64,000 nucleotides of DNA from Paenarthrobacter nitroguajacolicus (GTDB lineage: Bacteria > Actinomycetota > Actinomycetes > Actinomycetales > Micrococcaceae). Position 1 is the stretch's first letter. Each line of letters starts with the position of its first letter. The notes under the pieces were generated by a model. That model was not told where the DNA came from and did no database searches. It was given only the letters and a program-made list of their open reading frames with translations. Location of the stretch: positions 1 through 64,000 of the forward strand of contig NZ_JAQPPK010000008.1 in the NCBI RefSeq assembly GCF_029952445.1, in the 5' to 3' direction. Below, one piece after another: positions 17,605-26,367 of this stretch. The position numbers and the translations under genes are program-made.

Positions 17605-18456
17605 CTACCGATAGAGCTCGGCGAGCAATCCAACCACAGCCTGGCGATCCTGCGGCGGGTCCTTCTTCAGCCACGCAACGTACACCGGAACCATGGGCGC
17701 GTCACGCACCGGCCGGTAGGCGACTCCTCGGCGCCGGTATTGATGTGCGGTGGACGCTGCGGTGATGCCCCGCGCGGACCCGCTGCCGATCACGGTCAGC
17801 CAATCGTCGATGTCGTGGATGGGAACCACTTCCGGCGGCTTGCCTTGCTCCGGCCACAGGTCCAGAGTTGTGCTGCCCGTGCGCAGGTCCATCGCCACGG
17901 GCAACGTGGCGATCTGGGCCAAAGTCACTGATCTCCTAGGGGCCAGGGGATCGTCAGCGGACATGGCGCAGTAGCGCTTCTCCTCGCCGATGTGGACATG
18001 CTCGACGGCGGTGGATTGAGGGAGGCGCCGAAGGATCGCGTAATCGGTGGTTCCGTCCAGCAGGCCGCCACTGGGTGTGTTGGAGCGCGTCAGTTGAAGC
18101 TCGGTGTGCGGGAAACGCGATTTCCAGCGGTGTTGGAATTCGGTGGTGTGCTCTCCCAAGGCCGACCACGCGTAGCCCATGCGGATCTTACCTGTGCCGA
18201 CCCGGGCGTCCCGTTCAAGATCGGCCAGGAGTGAGATGATCCTGCGTGCCTTGCCCAGTGCGTGGTCACCGGCATCCGTCAGCCTTGCGCTGCGGGTGGT
18301 CCGCTCTACGAGGCGTGTCCCCAACGCTTGCTCTAGGGCTGCGATGTTCCGCGAAACGGCGGCCTGGGACATGCCGAGTTCGATCGCGGCGTCAGTGAAG
18401 GTGCCTTGCTCCACTACCGCAATGAGACAGCGCAATTGTCGCAGTTCCACGTCCAT
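17605..18456 (-). CDS. LysR family transcriptional regulator
   Basis: 283 aa. The N-terminal winged helix reads LRQLRCLIAVVEQGTFTDAA, then MSQAAVSRNIAALEQALG, the LysR signature; the rest is a periplasmic-binding-protein-like effector domain. The start ATG 18456 has GAGGG directly upstream; ATG 18477 and 18498 in the same frame are alternatives. It is divergent from an EamA transporter, which it probably controls. Confidence 0.88.
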   Translation of the reverse strand: MDVELRQLRCLIAVVEQGTFTDAAIELGMSQAAVSRNIAALEQALGTRLVERTTRSARLTDAGDHALGKARRIISLLADLERDARVGTGKIRMGYAWSALGEHTTEFQHRWKSRFPHTELQLTRSNTPSGGLLDGTTDYAILRRLPQSTAVEHVHIGEEKRYCAMSADDPLAPRRSVTLAQIATLPVAMDLRTGSTTLDLWPEQGKPPEVVPIHDIDDWLTVIGSGSARGITAASTAHQYRRRGVAYRPVRDAPMVPVYVAWLKKDPPQDRQAVVGLLAELYR

Positions 18457-18468
18457 GCCCTCATCATA

Positions 18469-18506
18469 TTCATGCATGCGGCGTATAAATACGGTCATTC
18501 ATGCAT
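18469..18506. promoter_or_regulatory. Paired TTCATGCAT sites in the LysR/EamA spacer
   Basis: TTCATGCAT occurs at 18469-18477 and 18498-18506, 29 bases apart, flanking TATAAAT at 18484-18490. Each contains the palindrome ATGCAT. LysR proteins bind paired sites across divergent promoters, so these are likely operator half-sites for the adjacent regulator. Confidence 0.55.
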
Positions 18507-18541
18507 TTAGGGTCTTAGCCCCGGGGCAGCAGAATCTCCTC

Positions 18542-19396
18542 ATGGAACAGACCAATGCCGCAAGGGGCAAAGCCGGGGGAGCCGCCACCCTCCTGGCCAG
18601 TGCGCTCTCCAACCAGTTGGGCGCCGCGAGTGGTTCGCTCGCTTTTCCTGTCATGGGACCTGTGGGTGTGGTGGCTGTTCGGCAACTTGTGGCCGCGGCC
18701 GTGCTCTTGCCCCTGGTCCGGCCGCGCCTGCGGGACCTGGCTTGGCGGCAATGGTGGCCGGTGCTCCTGCTGGCCGTTTCCTTTGGCACTATGAATCTCG
18801 GGCTGTACGCGTCCATCCAACGGATCGGCCTGGGGCTGGCGGTGACGCTGGAGTTTCTCGGTCCGCTGGCCGTGGCACTGGCCAGTTCACGGCAGAATGC
18901 CAATGCCTTCTGCGCGGTGGCCGCGGCGGCGGGTGTCATAGCCATTACCCGGCCCGAAGCATCCACCGACTTCCTGGGCATCGCGTTCGGTCTCATGGCG
19001 GCCTGCAGCTGGGCCGCCTACATCCTCCTCAACCGTGTGGTGGGCCAAAGAATCCAGGGCATTCAGGGAACAGCCGCCGCCACGGGAGTGTCAGCCACCC
19101 TGTTCCTGCCGGTCGCCGTCGTTATCTTCCTGAGCCGGCCGGTGGACGCCTTCGCTGTCCTGTGCGCGGTGGCCGCCGGGATCCTGGCTTCCGTGCTGCC
19201 GTACGTGGCGGACCTGATCGCGCTGCGCAGGGTACCTGCGAGCCTGTTCGGCATCCTGATGAGCATCAATCCGGTGTTTGCGGCGATCATCGGTGCGTTG
19301 GTACTGCATCAGGAGTTGGCGCTGACGCAGTGGGTGGGAATTGGCTTGATCGTGGCGGCGAACGCGGGGGTGTTGCTGCTCAGGCGGTCGCGCTAG
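18542..19396 (+). CDS. EamA/RhtA-type drug/metabolite transporter
   Basis: 284 aa, about ten hydrophobic helices in two EamA repeats; GPLAVALASS and INPVFAAIIGALVLHQEL are typical of the ends of each half. The RhtA subgroup exports amino acids such as threonine and homoserine; the substrate here is unknown. The start is ATG 18542. An in-frame opening upstream overlaps the LysR gene and is not used. Confidence 0.85.
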   Translation: MEQTNAARGKAGGAATLLASALSNQLGAASGSLAFPVMGPVGVVAVRQLVAAAVLLPLVRPRLRDLAWRQWWPVLLLAVSFGTMNLGLYASIQRIGLGLAVTLEFLGPLAVALASSRQNANAFCAVAAAAGVIAITRPEASTDFLGIAFGLMAACSWAAYILLNRVVGQRIQGIQGTAAATGVSATLFLPVAVVIFLSRPVDAFAVLCAVAAGILASVLPYVADLIALRRVPASLFGILMSINPVFAAIIGALVLHQELALTQWVGIGLIVAANAGVLLLRRSR

Positions 19397-19406
19397 GTGT
19401 ATTCAG

Positions 19407-20426
19407 CTACGAAGGCGCGTCCCCCGATGAGCCGCGCACCTGAAGCTGCGATGGCACCTGGTGTGTTCGGGCCGGAAGTTCCGGAGCTGCGAGCCGTTCG
19501 AGGATGAATTTTGCGGCTTCCACGCCGACTGCAAGATTCCCGTTGTCCACGGAGGTCAGGGACAGATGCCTTATCTTGGCCAGGTAGGTGTTGTCGTAGC
19601 CAACAAGCGACAGGTCCTCGGGCACCGACAGCCCAAGGTCGTCCGCGGCGGACAGGGCGCCGATGCAGGCGATGTCGTTATAGGCAAAGATCGCCGTGGG
19701 CCTATCCTTGCCGGCGAGCAGGCGGCTCGCCGCAGCGTACGCACTCTCCTCGCTCACCCCTCCTGCCATCACCAAAGGTTCCAGCCCGGCGTCGCGCATG
19801 GTCCGCTCGAACGACGCCCGTCGGATTTTGCCCACCTCGCCGGGTCCTTGCAGGTGCGCGATCCTCCTGTGCCCAAGCGTCAGGAGGTGTTCGGTCGCCT
19901 GGCGCGCACCGGCGTCGTCATCATTGACCACAATGTCGACGCCGGGAAGCACCGGTTCGCGGGTTCCGGCCAGGACCACCGGAATGCTTTGGGCGGCTCT
20001 TTCGATCGCGGCCGATTCCGTGGTGGTGCCCACAACCACCAAGCCGTCGATCCGTTGCTCCAGCAGAGTCTCCACGGAACTTCGACCCACGCGGGTGTCG
20101 GTATAAGAGTCGGCCAGAACCGGGGAAATGCCTGCCGCGTGCAGTGACGCAGTGAGTCCTTCAAGCAATTCCACGAACCAGGGGTTCCGGATGTCGTTGA
20201 GCATCACCCCGATGGTTCCACTCCGGGGACCGGAGAGTCGCTGGGCCAAGCGGTTGGGGCGGTACCCCAGTTGTTCCATGGCTTCCAGGACAGCGCGACG
20301 GCGGTTCTCGCTGACGTTGGCAGAACCTTGCAGAACCAGCGAAACGAGGGACTTGGAAACTCCCGCGGCGCTCGCGACATCGCGGATGGTGGGCTTGCTG
20401 GCGGGCGCTTTGGCCTCGTCGGTCAC
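19407..20426 (-). CDS. LacI family transcriptional regulator
   Basis: 339 aa. The LacI helix-turn-helix is TIRDVASAAGVSKSLVSLVL, followed by the hinge LAQRLSG and a periplasmic-binding-like sugar-sensing domain. I chose GTG 20426 because GAGAGGAAAG lies 7-16 bases upstream; ATG 20462 would add 12 residues without such a site. It lies 38 bases after the AAA ATPase gene on the same strand and may be cotranscribed. The TGGACCGGTCCA palindrome at 21686, which has the central CG usual for LacI sites, is a candidate target. Confidence 0.88.
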   Translation of the reverse strand: MTDEAKAPASKPTIRDVASAAGVSKSLVSLVLQGSANVSENRRRAVLEAMEQLGYRPNRLAQRLSGPRSGTIGVMLNDIRNPWFVELLEGLTASLHAAGISPVLADSYTDTRVGRSSVETLLEQRIDGLVVVGTTTESAAIERAAQSIPVVLAGTREPVLPGVDIVVNDDDAGARQATEHLLTLGHRRIAHLQGPGEVGKIRRASFERTMRDAGLEPLVMAGGVSEESAYAAASRLLAGKDRPTAIFAYNDIACIGALSAADDLGLSVPEDLSLVGYDNTYLAKIRHLSLTSVDNGNLAVGVEAAKFILERLAAPELPARTHQVPSQLQVRGSSGDAPS

Positions 20427-20464
20427 GACGCTCTTTCCTCTCGGTGCGGCAATTTCGCCCATGA

Positions 20465-21550
20465 TCACGAGCGAAGGTATTGGCGAAGGCCGGGAATGGC
20501 AAAGTCGAACTTGCCATAGCCCGCGGTCTCGATCAGTCCCGCGGCGATGAGCCTGTTCCGATACTTGGACACGACATTGGGTTTGGACCTAATCATCTGG
20601 CCTATCTGGGCGGCTGTCGAAGGTCCGTCCTGCATGGACATTGCGGCAAGGAAATCGCGGTCTTTGTCTGAAAGGTCAGACAGCGCCGACTCCACAACCA
20701 CCTGGACGTTCCTCCGCTGGGCAGCCGCTATTGCCTTGGTGACGGCGTCATTGTTTACTGTCCATCCTGCTTTGTCTGCTTCGAGCCACAGGTAGTAGCC
20801 CACCAGTTGAATGAGGAACGGGTAGCCCGCTGTCGCCTCGGCTGCCTGGTTGAGCAATTCGTCCGGGATGCTCACGCCGCCACCGCTGAACAGTTCCCGA
20901 TATGAGGCGGTGACTTCGTTTATTGCCGCTTCGTGGAGGTTGATCCGGTCAGCGCGCCTTAGGAAGGTGGCCACTCCTTCATTCAGCAGGTCCGACACGG
21001 CGGCGGGAAGTCCAGCAAAGATCAATCCGATAGGCAGTCCATCGCGGATGAAGTGCTGAACGTCCGCGGCCAACTGGGAGATCTCGGTTCGATCCACGGC
21101 ATGTATCTCATCCACCGTAATCAAGAGCCCGGTGCCCTTGGTGTCCAGGATGCGCAGCAAAGTATCTCCGGTTCGTCGCCAGTCCACCGCGCGCTCCGGC
21201 GGCAATTGGGTCGTGAGCCCAAAGCCCGCTGCGGAGAAGGCTGTGACCCTGCGAGTGGGCGGGCCGTCACCCAGTTCATCAATCAGGCCGAGCATGTCGT
21301 CACCGATCCTGGCCAGGAAGCCCGGGTTGGCCGTCCTGGAGATGACCGCCCAGCCATGGTTCCTGGCGACATTTTCGGCCGTGGTCAACATAACGGTTTT
21401 CCCGATGCCTCGGGAGCCGGTAATGATCGTCAGCAGGCCCGGTGCGCCGGAGCCCTGCCGGAGTCCATATTCGAATTCATCCAGGAGCCCTGCCCTGCCG
21501 ACCAGGGCTGGCGGCGTCGCACCAGCAGTCGGCTTGAAGGGGTTCTGCAT
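20465..21550 (-). CDS. AAA ATPase with C-terminal winged-helix domain
   Basis: 361 aa. Walker A is GSRGIGKT and Walker B is LLITVDEIHAV in an ORC/STAND-like ATPase (residues about 20-250). The C-terminal 80 residues form a winged helix: STAAQIGQMI, then VVSKYRNRLIAAGLIE. The start is certain from GGAGG at 21555-21559, 4 bases before ATG 21550. Directly upstream are five GGTGAAA repeats. The domain plan suggests an NTP-dependent DNA-binding protein, perhaps acting on its own repeats. I do not know a defined function for this family. Confidence 0.82.
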   Translation of the reverse strand: MQNPFKPTAGATPPALVGRAGLLDEFEYGLRQGSGAPGLLTIITGSRGIGKTVMLTTAENVARNHGWAVISRTANPGFLARIGDDMLGLIDELGDGPPTRRVTAFSAAGFGLTTQLPPERAVDWRRTGDTLLRILDTKGTGLLITVDEIHAVDRTEISQLAADVQHFIRDGLPIGLIFAGLPAAVSDLLNEGVATFLRRADRINLHEAAINEVTASYRELFSGGGVSIPDELLNQAAEATAGYPFLIQLVGYYLWLEADKAGWTVNNDAVTKAIAAAQRRNVQVVVESALSDLSDKDRDFLAAMSMQDGPSTAAQIGQMIRSKPNVVSKYRNRLIAAGLIETAGYGKFDFAIPGLRQYLRS

Positions 21551-21562
21551 CGGGCCTCCGGC

Positions 21563-21606
21563 GGTGAAAGTAGGTGAAACTGGTGAAACTGGTGAAACTG
21601 GTGAAA
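21563..21606. repeat. Five GGTGAAA iterons upstream of the AAA ATPase
   Basis: GGTGAAA starts at 21563, 21573, 21582, 21591 and 21600, with periods of 10, 9, 9 and 9 bases; the last four copies extend to GGTGAAAC. They lie 13-56 bases upstream of the ATPase start codon, between its ribosome-binding site and the divergent promoter region. They would code for a VSP repeat if translation began further upstream, but the strong ribosome-binding site argues that they are non-coding. Confidence 0.9.
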
Positions 21607-21656
21607 CCTTTGTCAGGCTATCATGGCGCCCACCCCAAGCTTTTAAGGTCAAGAGG

Positions 21657-21697
21657 TTGACTACAATCACCTTCCACGGCCATTATGGACCGGTCCA
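21657..21697 (+). promoter_or_regulatory. Promoter with LacI-type operator before the first Gfo/Idh gene
   Basis: TTGACT (21657-21662) and CATTAT (21681-21686) are spaced 18 bases apart. Overlapping the last -10 base and running into the start region is TGGACCGGTCCA (21686-21697), a perfect 12-bp palindrome with a central CG like LacI-family operators. The layout suggests steric repression, most likely by the LacI protein encoded 1.3 kb away. Confidence 0.6.
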
Positions 21698-21729
21698 AGT
21701 AAATTCCAAAGAGGCAATGAGGATCTTCC

Positions 21730-22914
21730 ATGAGTGCACCAAATTCGCGGCAACTGGTCGCTGGCATGGTGGGAGGTGGTTCGGGCGCCGACATTGGCAA
21801 AACCCACCGCTACGCCATGAGGCTGGACGGACATTTCGATCTGCGGGCCGGCATTTTTGGGCGCGATCCGAAGAATTCCAGCACGATCGCCGTCGGGCTT
21901 GGAGTCCCGGCGGAGCGGAACTACCGCGACAGCCACGAGATGGCCGAAGCCGAAGCTGCCCGCGAAGACGGTGTGGATGTGGTGGTGGTTGCGACCCCCA
22001 ATGACAGCCACTTCCAGATCGCCCGCACATTCCTTGAACACGGCATTTCGGTGGTCTGTGAGAAGCCGCTGACGCAGGACTCCACTACGGCTGCGGAACT
22101 CGTCCGCATCGCAGGCGCCAACGACGCCATCCTCGCGGTACCGCACTGCTACTCGGCCTACGCCATGGTGCGCCAGGCCGCCCGCATGGTCCGAAACGGT
22201 GAGCTGGGGGCCATCCGCTTTGTCGACGTCGAGCACGCCTCAGGTTGGGCGGCCACGGCCCTGGAGAAAGAAGGCCACAAGCAAGCGAAGTGGCGCACCA
22301 ACCCGGATATTGCGGGGTTCCCGAGCGTGGTTGGCGACCTCGGCACCCACGCCTTCCACCTGCTTCGCTACATCACGGGACTCGAAGCCGAACGCCTCTC
22401 CGGCCGCTTGCAGACCTTTGTGCCCGGACGCCGTGTGTTCGATAACGCCACCGTGGAACTCGAACTGAGCGGCAACGTCCCGGCGCGGGTCTGGGCCAGC
22501 ATGGCGGCCACTGGCCACAACCATGGCCTGCGCATCCGCGTCTACGGCGAGAGGGGCAGCCTCGAATGGCAGCATGAGGACCCGCACCATCTCAAGGTCC
22601 AGGACCTCGCGGGCGCCACCACCATACTCACGCACGGACTCAGCACCCTTCACGACGACGCGTCCCGGCTCACCCGCGTTGGACTCGGCCACCCGGAGGG
22701 CTTCCTTGAGGCCTTCGCCAACTTCTATTCGGACCTCGCCGAGGTCCTCCGCGCACGCCGCGACTCCACTCCGATCCCTGAGCGCGAACTGTCCTTCCCC
22801 ACCGGCATCGATGGCCTGATCGGCGTGCAGTTCGTGGAAGCGGTCGCGGCCTCCCACCAGGATGATTCCGCCTGGAAAACCCCCGTATCCGCCTACCGGA
22901 AAGCAACAGCCTGA
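21730..22914 (+). CDS. Gfo/Idh/MocA family oxidoreductase
   Basis: 394 aa. The N-terminal Rossmann domain has GMVGGGSGADIG and the family signature VVCEKPLTQ; the C-terminal alpha/beta domain includes DLGTHAFHLLRYITG with the conserved Asp/His pair. It is an NAD(P)-dependent dehydrogenase of a sugar or polyol. The start ATG 21730 follows GAGGA (21719-21723). The next dehydrogenase begins two bases after its stop, forming an operon. The substrate is unknown. Confidence 0.88.
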   Translation: MSAPNSRQLVAGMVGGGSGADIGKTHRYAMRLDGHFDLRAGIFGRDPKNSSTIAVGLGVPAERNYRDSHEMAEAEAAREDGVDVVVVATPNDSHFQIARTFLEHGISVVCEKPLTQDSTTAAELVRIAGANDAILAVPHCYSAYAMVRQAARMVRNGELGAIRFVDVEHASGWAATALEKEGHKQAKWRTNPDIAGFPSVVGDLGTHAFHLLRYITGLEAERLSGRLQTFVPGRRVFDNATVELELSGNVPARVWASMAATGHNHGLRIRVYGERGSLEWQHEDPHHLKVQDLAGATTILTHGLSTLHDDASRLTRVGLGHPEGFLEAFANFYSDLAEVLRARRDSTPIPERELSFPTGIDGLIGVQFVEAVAASHQDDSAWKTPVSAYRKATA

Positions 22915-22915
22915 C

Positions 22916-23911
22916 ATGCAACGTTTCGCCCTCATCGGAGCCGGGTTCATCGGTTCCGTCCACGCCGCCAATCTTGCCGCCCACCCCGGGATCGACTTCC
23001 GTCTCGTGTACGACGTCGACCAGCAGCGTGCGCAAAACCTCGCCGCTGCGCACGGCGCCGCTGCCGCCGCGACGCTGGAGGAGGCCTTCGATGCCTCTGC
23101 GATTGACGCCGTCTTCATCGCCTCCTCCACGGATACGCACGCCGGGCACCTTCGCCGCGCCGCCGCCGTCGGGCTGGCCGTGCTCTGCGAGAAGCCGATC
23201 GATCTGGACCTGGACCGTGCCCGCGATACCGCAGCCTATGCCCAGGAGTGCGGCGTCCCGGTCATGGTCGATTTCAACCGCCGCTTCGACCGCGACTATG
23301 CCGAACTCAAGCGTGTTGTGGACTCCGGTGGGATCGGCAAGGTAGAGCTTATCCAGCTCACGTCACGCGGACCGTCGATGCCGCCGTTGTCCTACGTGGC
23401 CGTTTCCGGTGGCCAGATGCGAGACCAGACCGTCCACTTCTTCGACCTCGCACGCTGGCTTTCCGGCCTGGACCCCGTGGAGGTTTTCGCTACCGGTTCG
23501 GCTTTGGCGGAGCCCGGCATTGCGGAGTACGACGACGTCGACACCTCCGCGGTCACGTTGCGGCTCCCCGGAGGGGCGTTGGTCCAGATCGACAGCGTGA
23601 GGCGCACCGGATACGGGTATGACGAGCGCATCGAGATCATGGGTTCCGACGGAATGGTTGAAGCCCGGCGCCACAGGAACGGGGCGGTTTCCCGGTACTC
23701 CGGTACATCCGTGGTGGACGACGGACTTCACCCTGGCTGGTTCGAACGCGTGCAGCCGACGTACGCCGCAGCCCTCGCCGCCTTCGTGGCGGCGTTGGAA
23801 AGCAGCGCAGCCCCGGGTCCTTCACTGGAAGACGGTTTGAAGGCCCAGGCGATCGCAGAAGCAGCCGTGCTCTCCCTGCGCACCGGCCGCATGGAACCCA
23901 TCAAGTACTGA
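22916..23911 (+). CDS. Gfo/Idh/MocA family oxidoreductase (inositol 2-dehydrogenase-like)
   Basis: 331 aa. GAGFIGSVHA is the nucleotide-binding loop, VLCEKPIDLD the family signature and RDQTVHFFDLARWLSG the catalytic segment. Similarity in pattern to IolG (VMVDFNRRFDRDY) suggests an inositol or related polyol dehydrogenase. The start ATG 22916 lies one base after the previous stop. It is convergent with the TIM-barrel isomerase gene across a long hairpin. Confidence 0.85.
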   Translation: MQRFALIGAGFIGSVHAANLAAHPGIDFRLVYDVDQQRAQNLAAAHGAAAAATLEEAFDASAIDAVFIASSTDTHAGHLRRAAAVGLAVLCEKPIDLDLDRARDTAAYAQECGVPVMVDFNRRFDRDYAELKRVVDSGGIGKVELIQLTSRGPSMPPLSYVAVSGGQMRDQTVHFFDLARWLSGLDPVEVFATGSALAEPGIAEYDDVDTSAVTLRLPGGALVQIDSVRRTGYGYDERIEIMGSDGMVEARRHRNGAVSRYSGTSVVDDGLHPGWFERVQPTYAAALAAFVAALESSAAPGPSLEDGLKAQAIAEAAVLSLRTGRMEPIKY

Positions 23912-23977
23912 CCCAACTACGTGACAGCACCTGTCGCAATGGGCACTCATAGCGACAGGTGCTGTTACTCAGTTGGG
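23912..23977. terminator. Long intergenic hairpin between convergent genes (element A)
   Basis: ACAGCACCTGTCGC (23924-23937) pairs perfectly with 23952-23965, and outer arms CCCAACT (23912-23918) and AGTTGGG (23971-23977) also pair. The loop, read on the minus strand, is TATGAGTGCCCATT, nearly the same as part of the loop of the hairpin at 39874. There is no T run. It probably ends transcription from both sides. Confidence 0.75.
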
Positions 23978-24763
23978 AGAGAAGGCGGCGCGGAATGCTG
24001 CGAGGGCGGCGTCGCCTGCTTCGATGCTTTGGCCGCCTATCGCACCTGCTTCCATGCCGATGACCCCCGCATATCCAGCGTCACGAAGGGCCGCAGCGAC
24101 CGCCGGATAGTTGATCTCGCCCGTGCCCGGTTCGAAGCGCCCGGGCACGTCCGCCACTTGGATCTCGCCCGTAAACGGCTGGGCAGCGCGGACCAGCTCG
24201 ATCAGGTTCCCTTCGCCGATTTGTGCGTGATAAAGGTCCAGCATCATCTTCACGTTGGGGTGGTTCACGGCTTCCACCAGAGCCAGGGTGTCCTTGGCGC
24301 GGGCCAGGGGAATGCCCGGGTGGTCGAGGACGGTGTTGAGGTTCTCCAGGGCGAACGTGATGCCGTGCTTTGCCCCCAGTTCACCCAGCTTCTCCAAAGT
24401 GCGGAGTCCGGTCAGCCACATCCCGCCCGTGCTGCGATGGGCAGGTCTCACAGCATGCCCGCCATCTCCCAGTTCAGCAGGATGCACCACCATCCGCTCC
24501 ACGCCCAACGCCAGCGCCGTGGGAATCAGCTTTTCTGCCGAAGCCAGCACCTCGTGGGCGTTGGCGGGATCGATGACACTGCCGCCGAAATATCCGGTCA
24601 TGGAGGAGAACGTCGCCCCCGTGGCGGCGAGCGCAGCAATGTCGCGGCCGCGTGTATCCCAGAGCTCTACCGCGAAGTCCTGATCGTGGATCCGTCGCAC
24701 CCGCTCGATCAGCGGCAGTTCGCCGTAAACCATTTCGGCGCAGACGGCCAGGCGGAAGCTCAT
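23969..24763 (-). CDS. TIM-barrel sugar isomerase/epimerase (hydroxypyruvate isomerase-like)
   Basis: 264 aa xylose-isomerase-like TIM barrel. Metal-binding positions are visible as ALENLN (Glu), MLDLYH (Asp/His), QVADVPGR and GMEAGA (Glu). This set matches the hydroxypyruvate isomerase/IolE-like group that acts on small keto-sugars. The start overlaps the stop of the upstream dehydrogenase by ATGA, so the two are coupled. The exact substrate is not deducible. Confidence 0.82.
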   Translation of the reverse strand: MSFRLAVCAEMVYGELPLIERVRRIHDQDFAVELWDTRGRDIAALAATGATFSSMTGYFGGSVIDPANAHEVLASAEKLIPTALALGVERMVVHPAELGDGGHAVRPAHRSTGGMWLTGLRTLEKLGELGAKHGITFALENLNTVLDHPGIPLARAKDTLALVEAVNHPNVKMMLDLYHAQIGEGNLIELVRAAQPFTGEIQVADVPGRFEPGTGEINYPAVAAALRDAGYAGVIGMEAGAIGGQSIEAGDAALAAFRAAFSPN

Positions 24764-25911
24764 GCCCGGATCCCGGCGGATGCAAGCTCCACGGCGCTCC
24801 CGGCGGCTTGCAGTTCCGCGATTTCGGACACGGCAACAGGCAAACCTGTCTCCGCGGACTTGAATGCGGCGAGTGCTACGGCCAAGGCATTCCGCGCATC
24901 GACCCCACCCGGCGCTGCCACCGCGGCGGCCGACGTGGTCGCCGTCGTACTTTCACCGGCGTATCCACGGCGCGCGGCGACATCGTCCACGAAGTGGGCG
25001 AGCTCCGCGGTGTAGGCGTCATGGAAAAGGTGGATGTTCAGGCGCGAGGTCTCGGAGGCGATGCCCGCAGCGGTGTAGCTGGTGGCATTGGTGGCCTGCG
25101 GCGTGCCGGCGGTGACCATGCCGGCCGAACCGAAGACTTCGCCGCGGACGTCGTAACCGTAGAGTGCGTTGAAATTCGCTTCTGCAACAGCGATTGCGCC
25201 GTTGCTGTACGTGACGGTTACGACGGCGGTGTCCAGCAGGCCGCCCTCCCTCGCCTCGGGCGCCACCAGGGCATCGGCGACGGCGTGGACCTTGACCGGA
25301 ACGGCCCCGGGATTGAACCAATTGAGCGTGTCGAAGTCGTGGATGAGGGTTTCCAGGAAGATCGTGCCGGGGGCGATGCGCCCGGGGTTGCTGATTCCGG
25401 CTTCCGTTCCTGGATCCCGGGTGAGGGAGCGGAGGAGTTGCGGAGTCCCCACCGCGCCGTTATCCACCAGTTTGCGGGCTGCCGCGAAGTCGCTGGAGTA
25501 GCGCCGGTTGAAGCCAAAGCGAAGAACGACGCCGGCACTCGCCGCCGCCTCGATGGCTGCGTCCAGTTCCTCGATGGTCCGTCCGCCGGGCTTCTCGCAG
25601 AAGACGTCCTTGCCTGCCTTTGCCGCGACCGTGATCAGTTCCGAGTGGAAGCGCATGGGCGAGGCGATGAGGACGGCGTCGATGTCCGGATCGGCCAGGA
25701 CATCGGCGGCATCCGTGCTGATTTTGGCCACGCCAAGCTTGCCGGCGAGTTCCTCGACTGCGGGAAGGGCGGGGTCGGCGATTGCTTCCAGCCGGGCATT
25801 CGGTACACGGAGGGCGATGGTTTCGGCGTGGAACTTTCCGATCCAGCCTGCGCCGATGACGGCGATGCGGACGGGTTGGTCTTTCTTGACGGGGTGCTGG
25901 AGATACGTCAT
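24760..25911 (-). CDS. Gfo/Idh/MocA family oxidoreductase (inositol 2-dehydrogenase-like)
   Basis: 383 aa. GAGWIGKFHA is the Rossmann loop, VFCEKPGGRT the family signature and TLIHDFDTLNW the catalytic segment with His/Asp. First gene of a two-gene minus-strand operon with the TIM-barrel isomerase. Two CTAGATCGTTCTAG operators lie 22 and 71 bases upstream of its start, and the same site precedes the divergent LacI gene, so repression by that LacI and induction by the substrate are likely. Confidence 0.87.
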   Translation of the reverse strand: MTYLQHPVKKDQPVRIAVIGAGWIGKFHAETIALRVPNARLEAIADPALPAVEELAGKLGVAKISTDAADVLADPDIDAVLIASPMRFHSELITVAAKAGKDVFCEKPGGRTIEELDAAIEAAASAGVVLRFGFNRRYSSDFAAARKLVDNGAVGTPQLLRSLTRDPGTEAGISNPGRIAPGTIFLETLIHDFDTLNWFNPGAVPVKVHAVADALVAPEAREGGLLDTAVVTVTYSNGAIAVAEANFNALYGYDVRGEVFGSAGMVTAGTPQATNATSYTAAGIASETSRLNIHLFHDAYTAELAHFVDDVAARRGYAGESTTATTSAAAVAAPGGVDARNALAVALAAFKSAETGLPVAVSEIAELQAAGSAVELASAGIRA

Positions 25912-25932
25912 TGGCTGCTCCTTTTAGGTCTT

Positions 25933-25946
25933 CTAGATCGTTCTAG
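25933..25946. promoter_or_regulatory. LacI-type operator 1
   Basis: CTAGATCGTTCTAG is a near-perfect palindrome with central CG, 22 bases upstream of the minus-strand dehydrogenase start. An identical copy lies at 25982-25995, 49 bases away. Confidence 0.8.
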
Positions 25947-25981
25947 GTGATCCAATGGTTACACGCATTCATGGACTTCGT

Positions 25982-25995
25982 CTAGATCGTTCTAG
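25982..25995. promoter_or_regulatory. LacI-type operator 2
   Basis: Exact second copy of CTAGATCGTTCTAG. The pair could support cooperative binding or looping by a tetrameric or dimeric LacI protein. Confidence 0.8.
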
Positions 25996-26367
25996 TAGAT
26001 TCGCCAGGGACAAGCTCAAACCCATCCTCGCCGTTGTCGAGTTCGACAAGCCTGCCGAAGATCGTCCGCGAAGGGCGGGTTTTCCGGCGAAAGACGCCTC
26101 CCGGAAAATATTCTTCGGAACTCCGCGTCATGTTTTCGACGCTCGGCGTACATATCCATTGCCCATGTCATTGACCGCGTACAGCGCCGTTGCCCTTTTC
26201 GGCTGCGTCGCGTGTCATCGGCACAGTAGGCAGCGGTGGGTGTGGCGGGTTCTGGGGCCCGCCCGGGGCGCCATCGCTGCGTGTACGGGCTAGTGCGGTC
26301 GGTCGTCTGAGTCGCGACCGGCCGCACGACTCGTTAAGGGCTGCAAGAATCGTTACGGAGCGGCGCC
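25996..26367. other. Long non-coding spacer with one hairpin
   Basis: Most of the 497-base spacer between the dehydrogenase and LacI genes shows no convincing gene. A hairpin with arms 26293-26305 and 26315-26327 (GTGCGG/CCGCAC ends, one mismatch, 9-base loop) is the only structure seen. Short open frames here lack ribosome-binding sites and family resemblance. Confidence 0.5.

Noticed and set aside
21563..21606. Possible CRISPR-like repeat array
   Set aside because: The repeats are 7-9 bases with almost no spacer and no Cas genes are near.
25955..26293. Possible 112-codon gene in the LacI/dehydrogenase spacer
   Set aside because: It begins inside the operator region, has no ribosome-binding site and shows no protein-like pattern.
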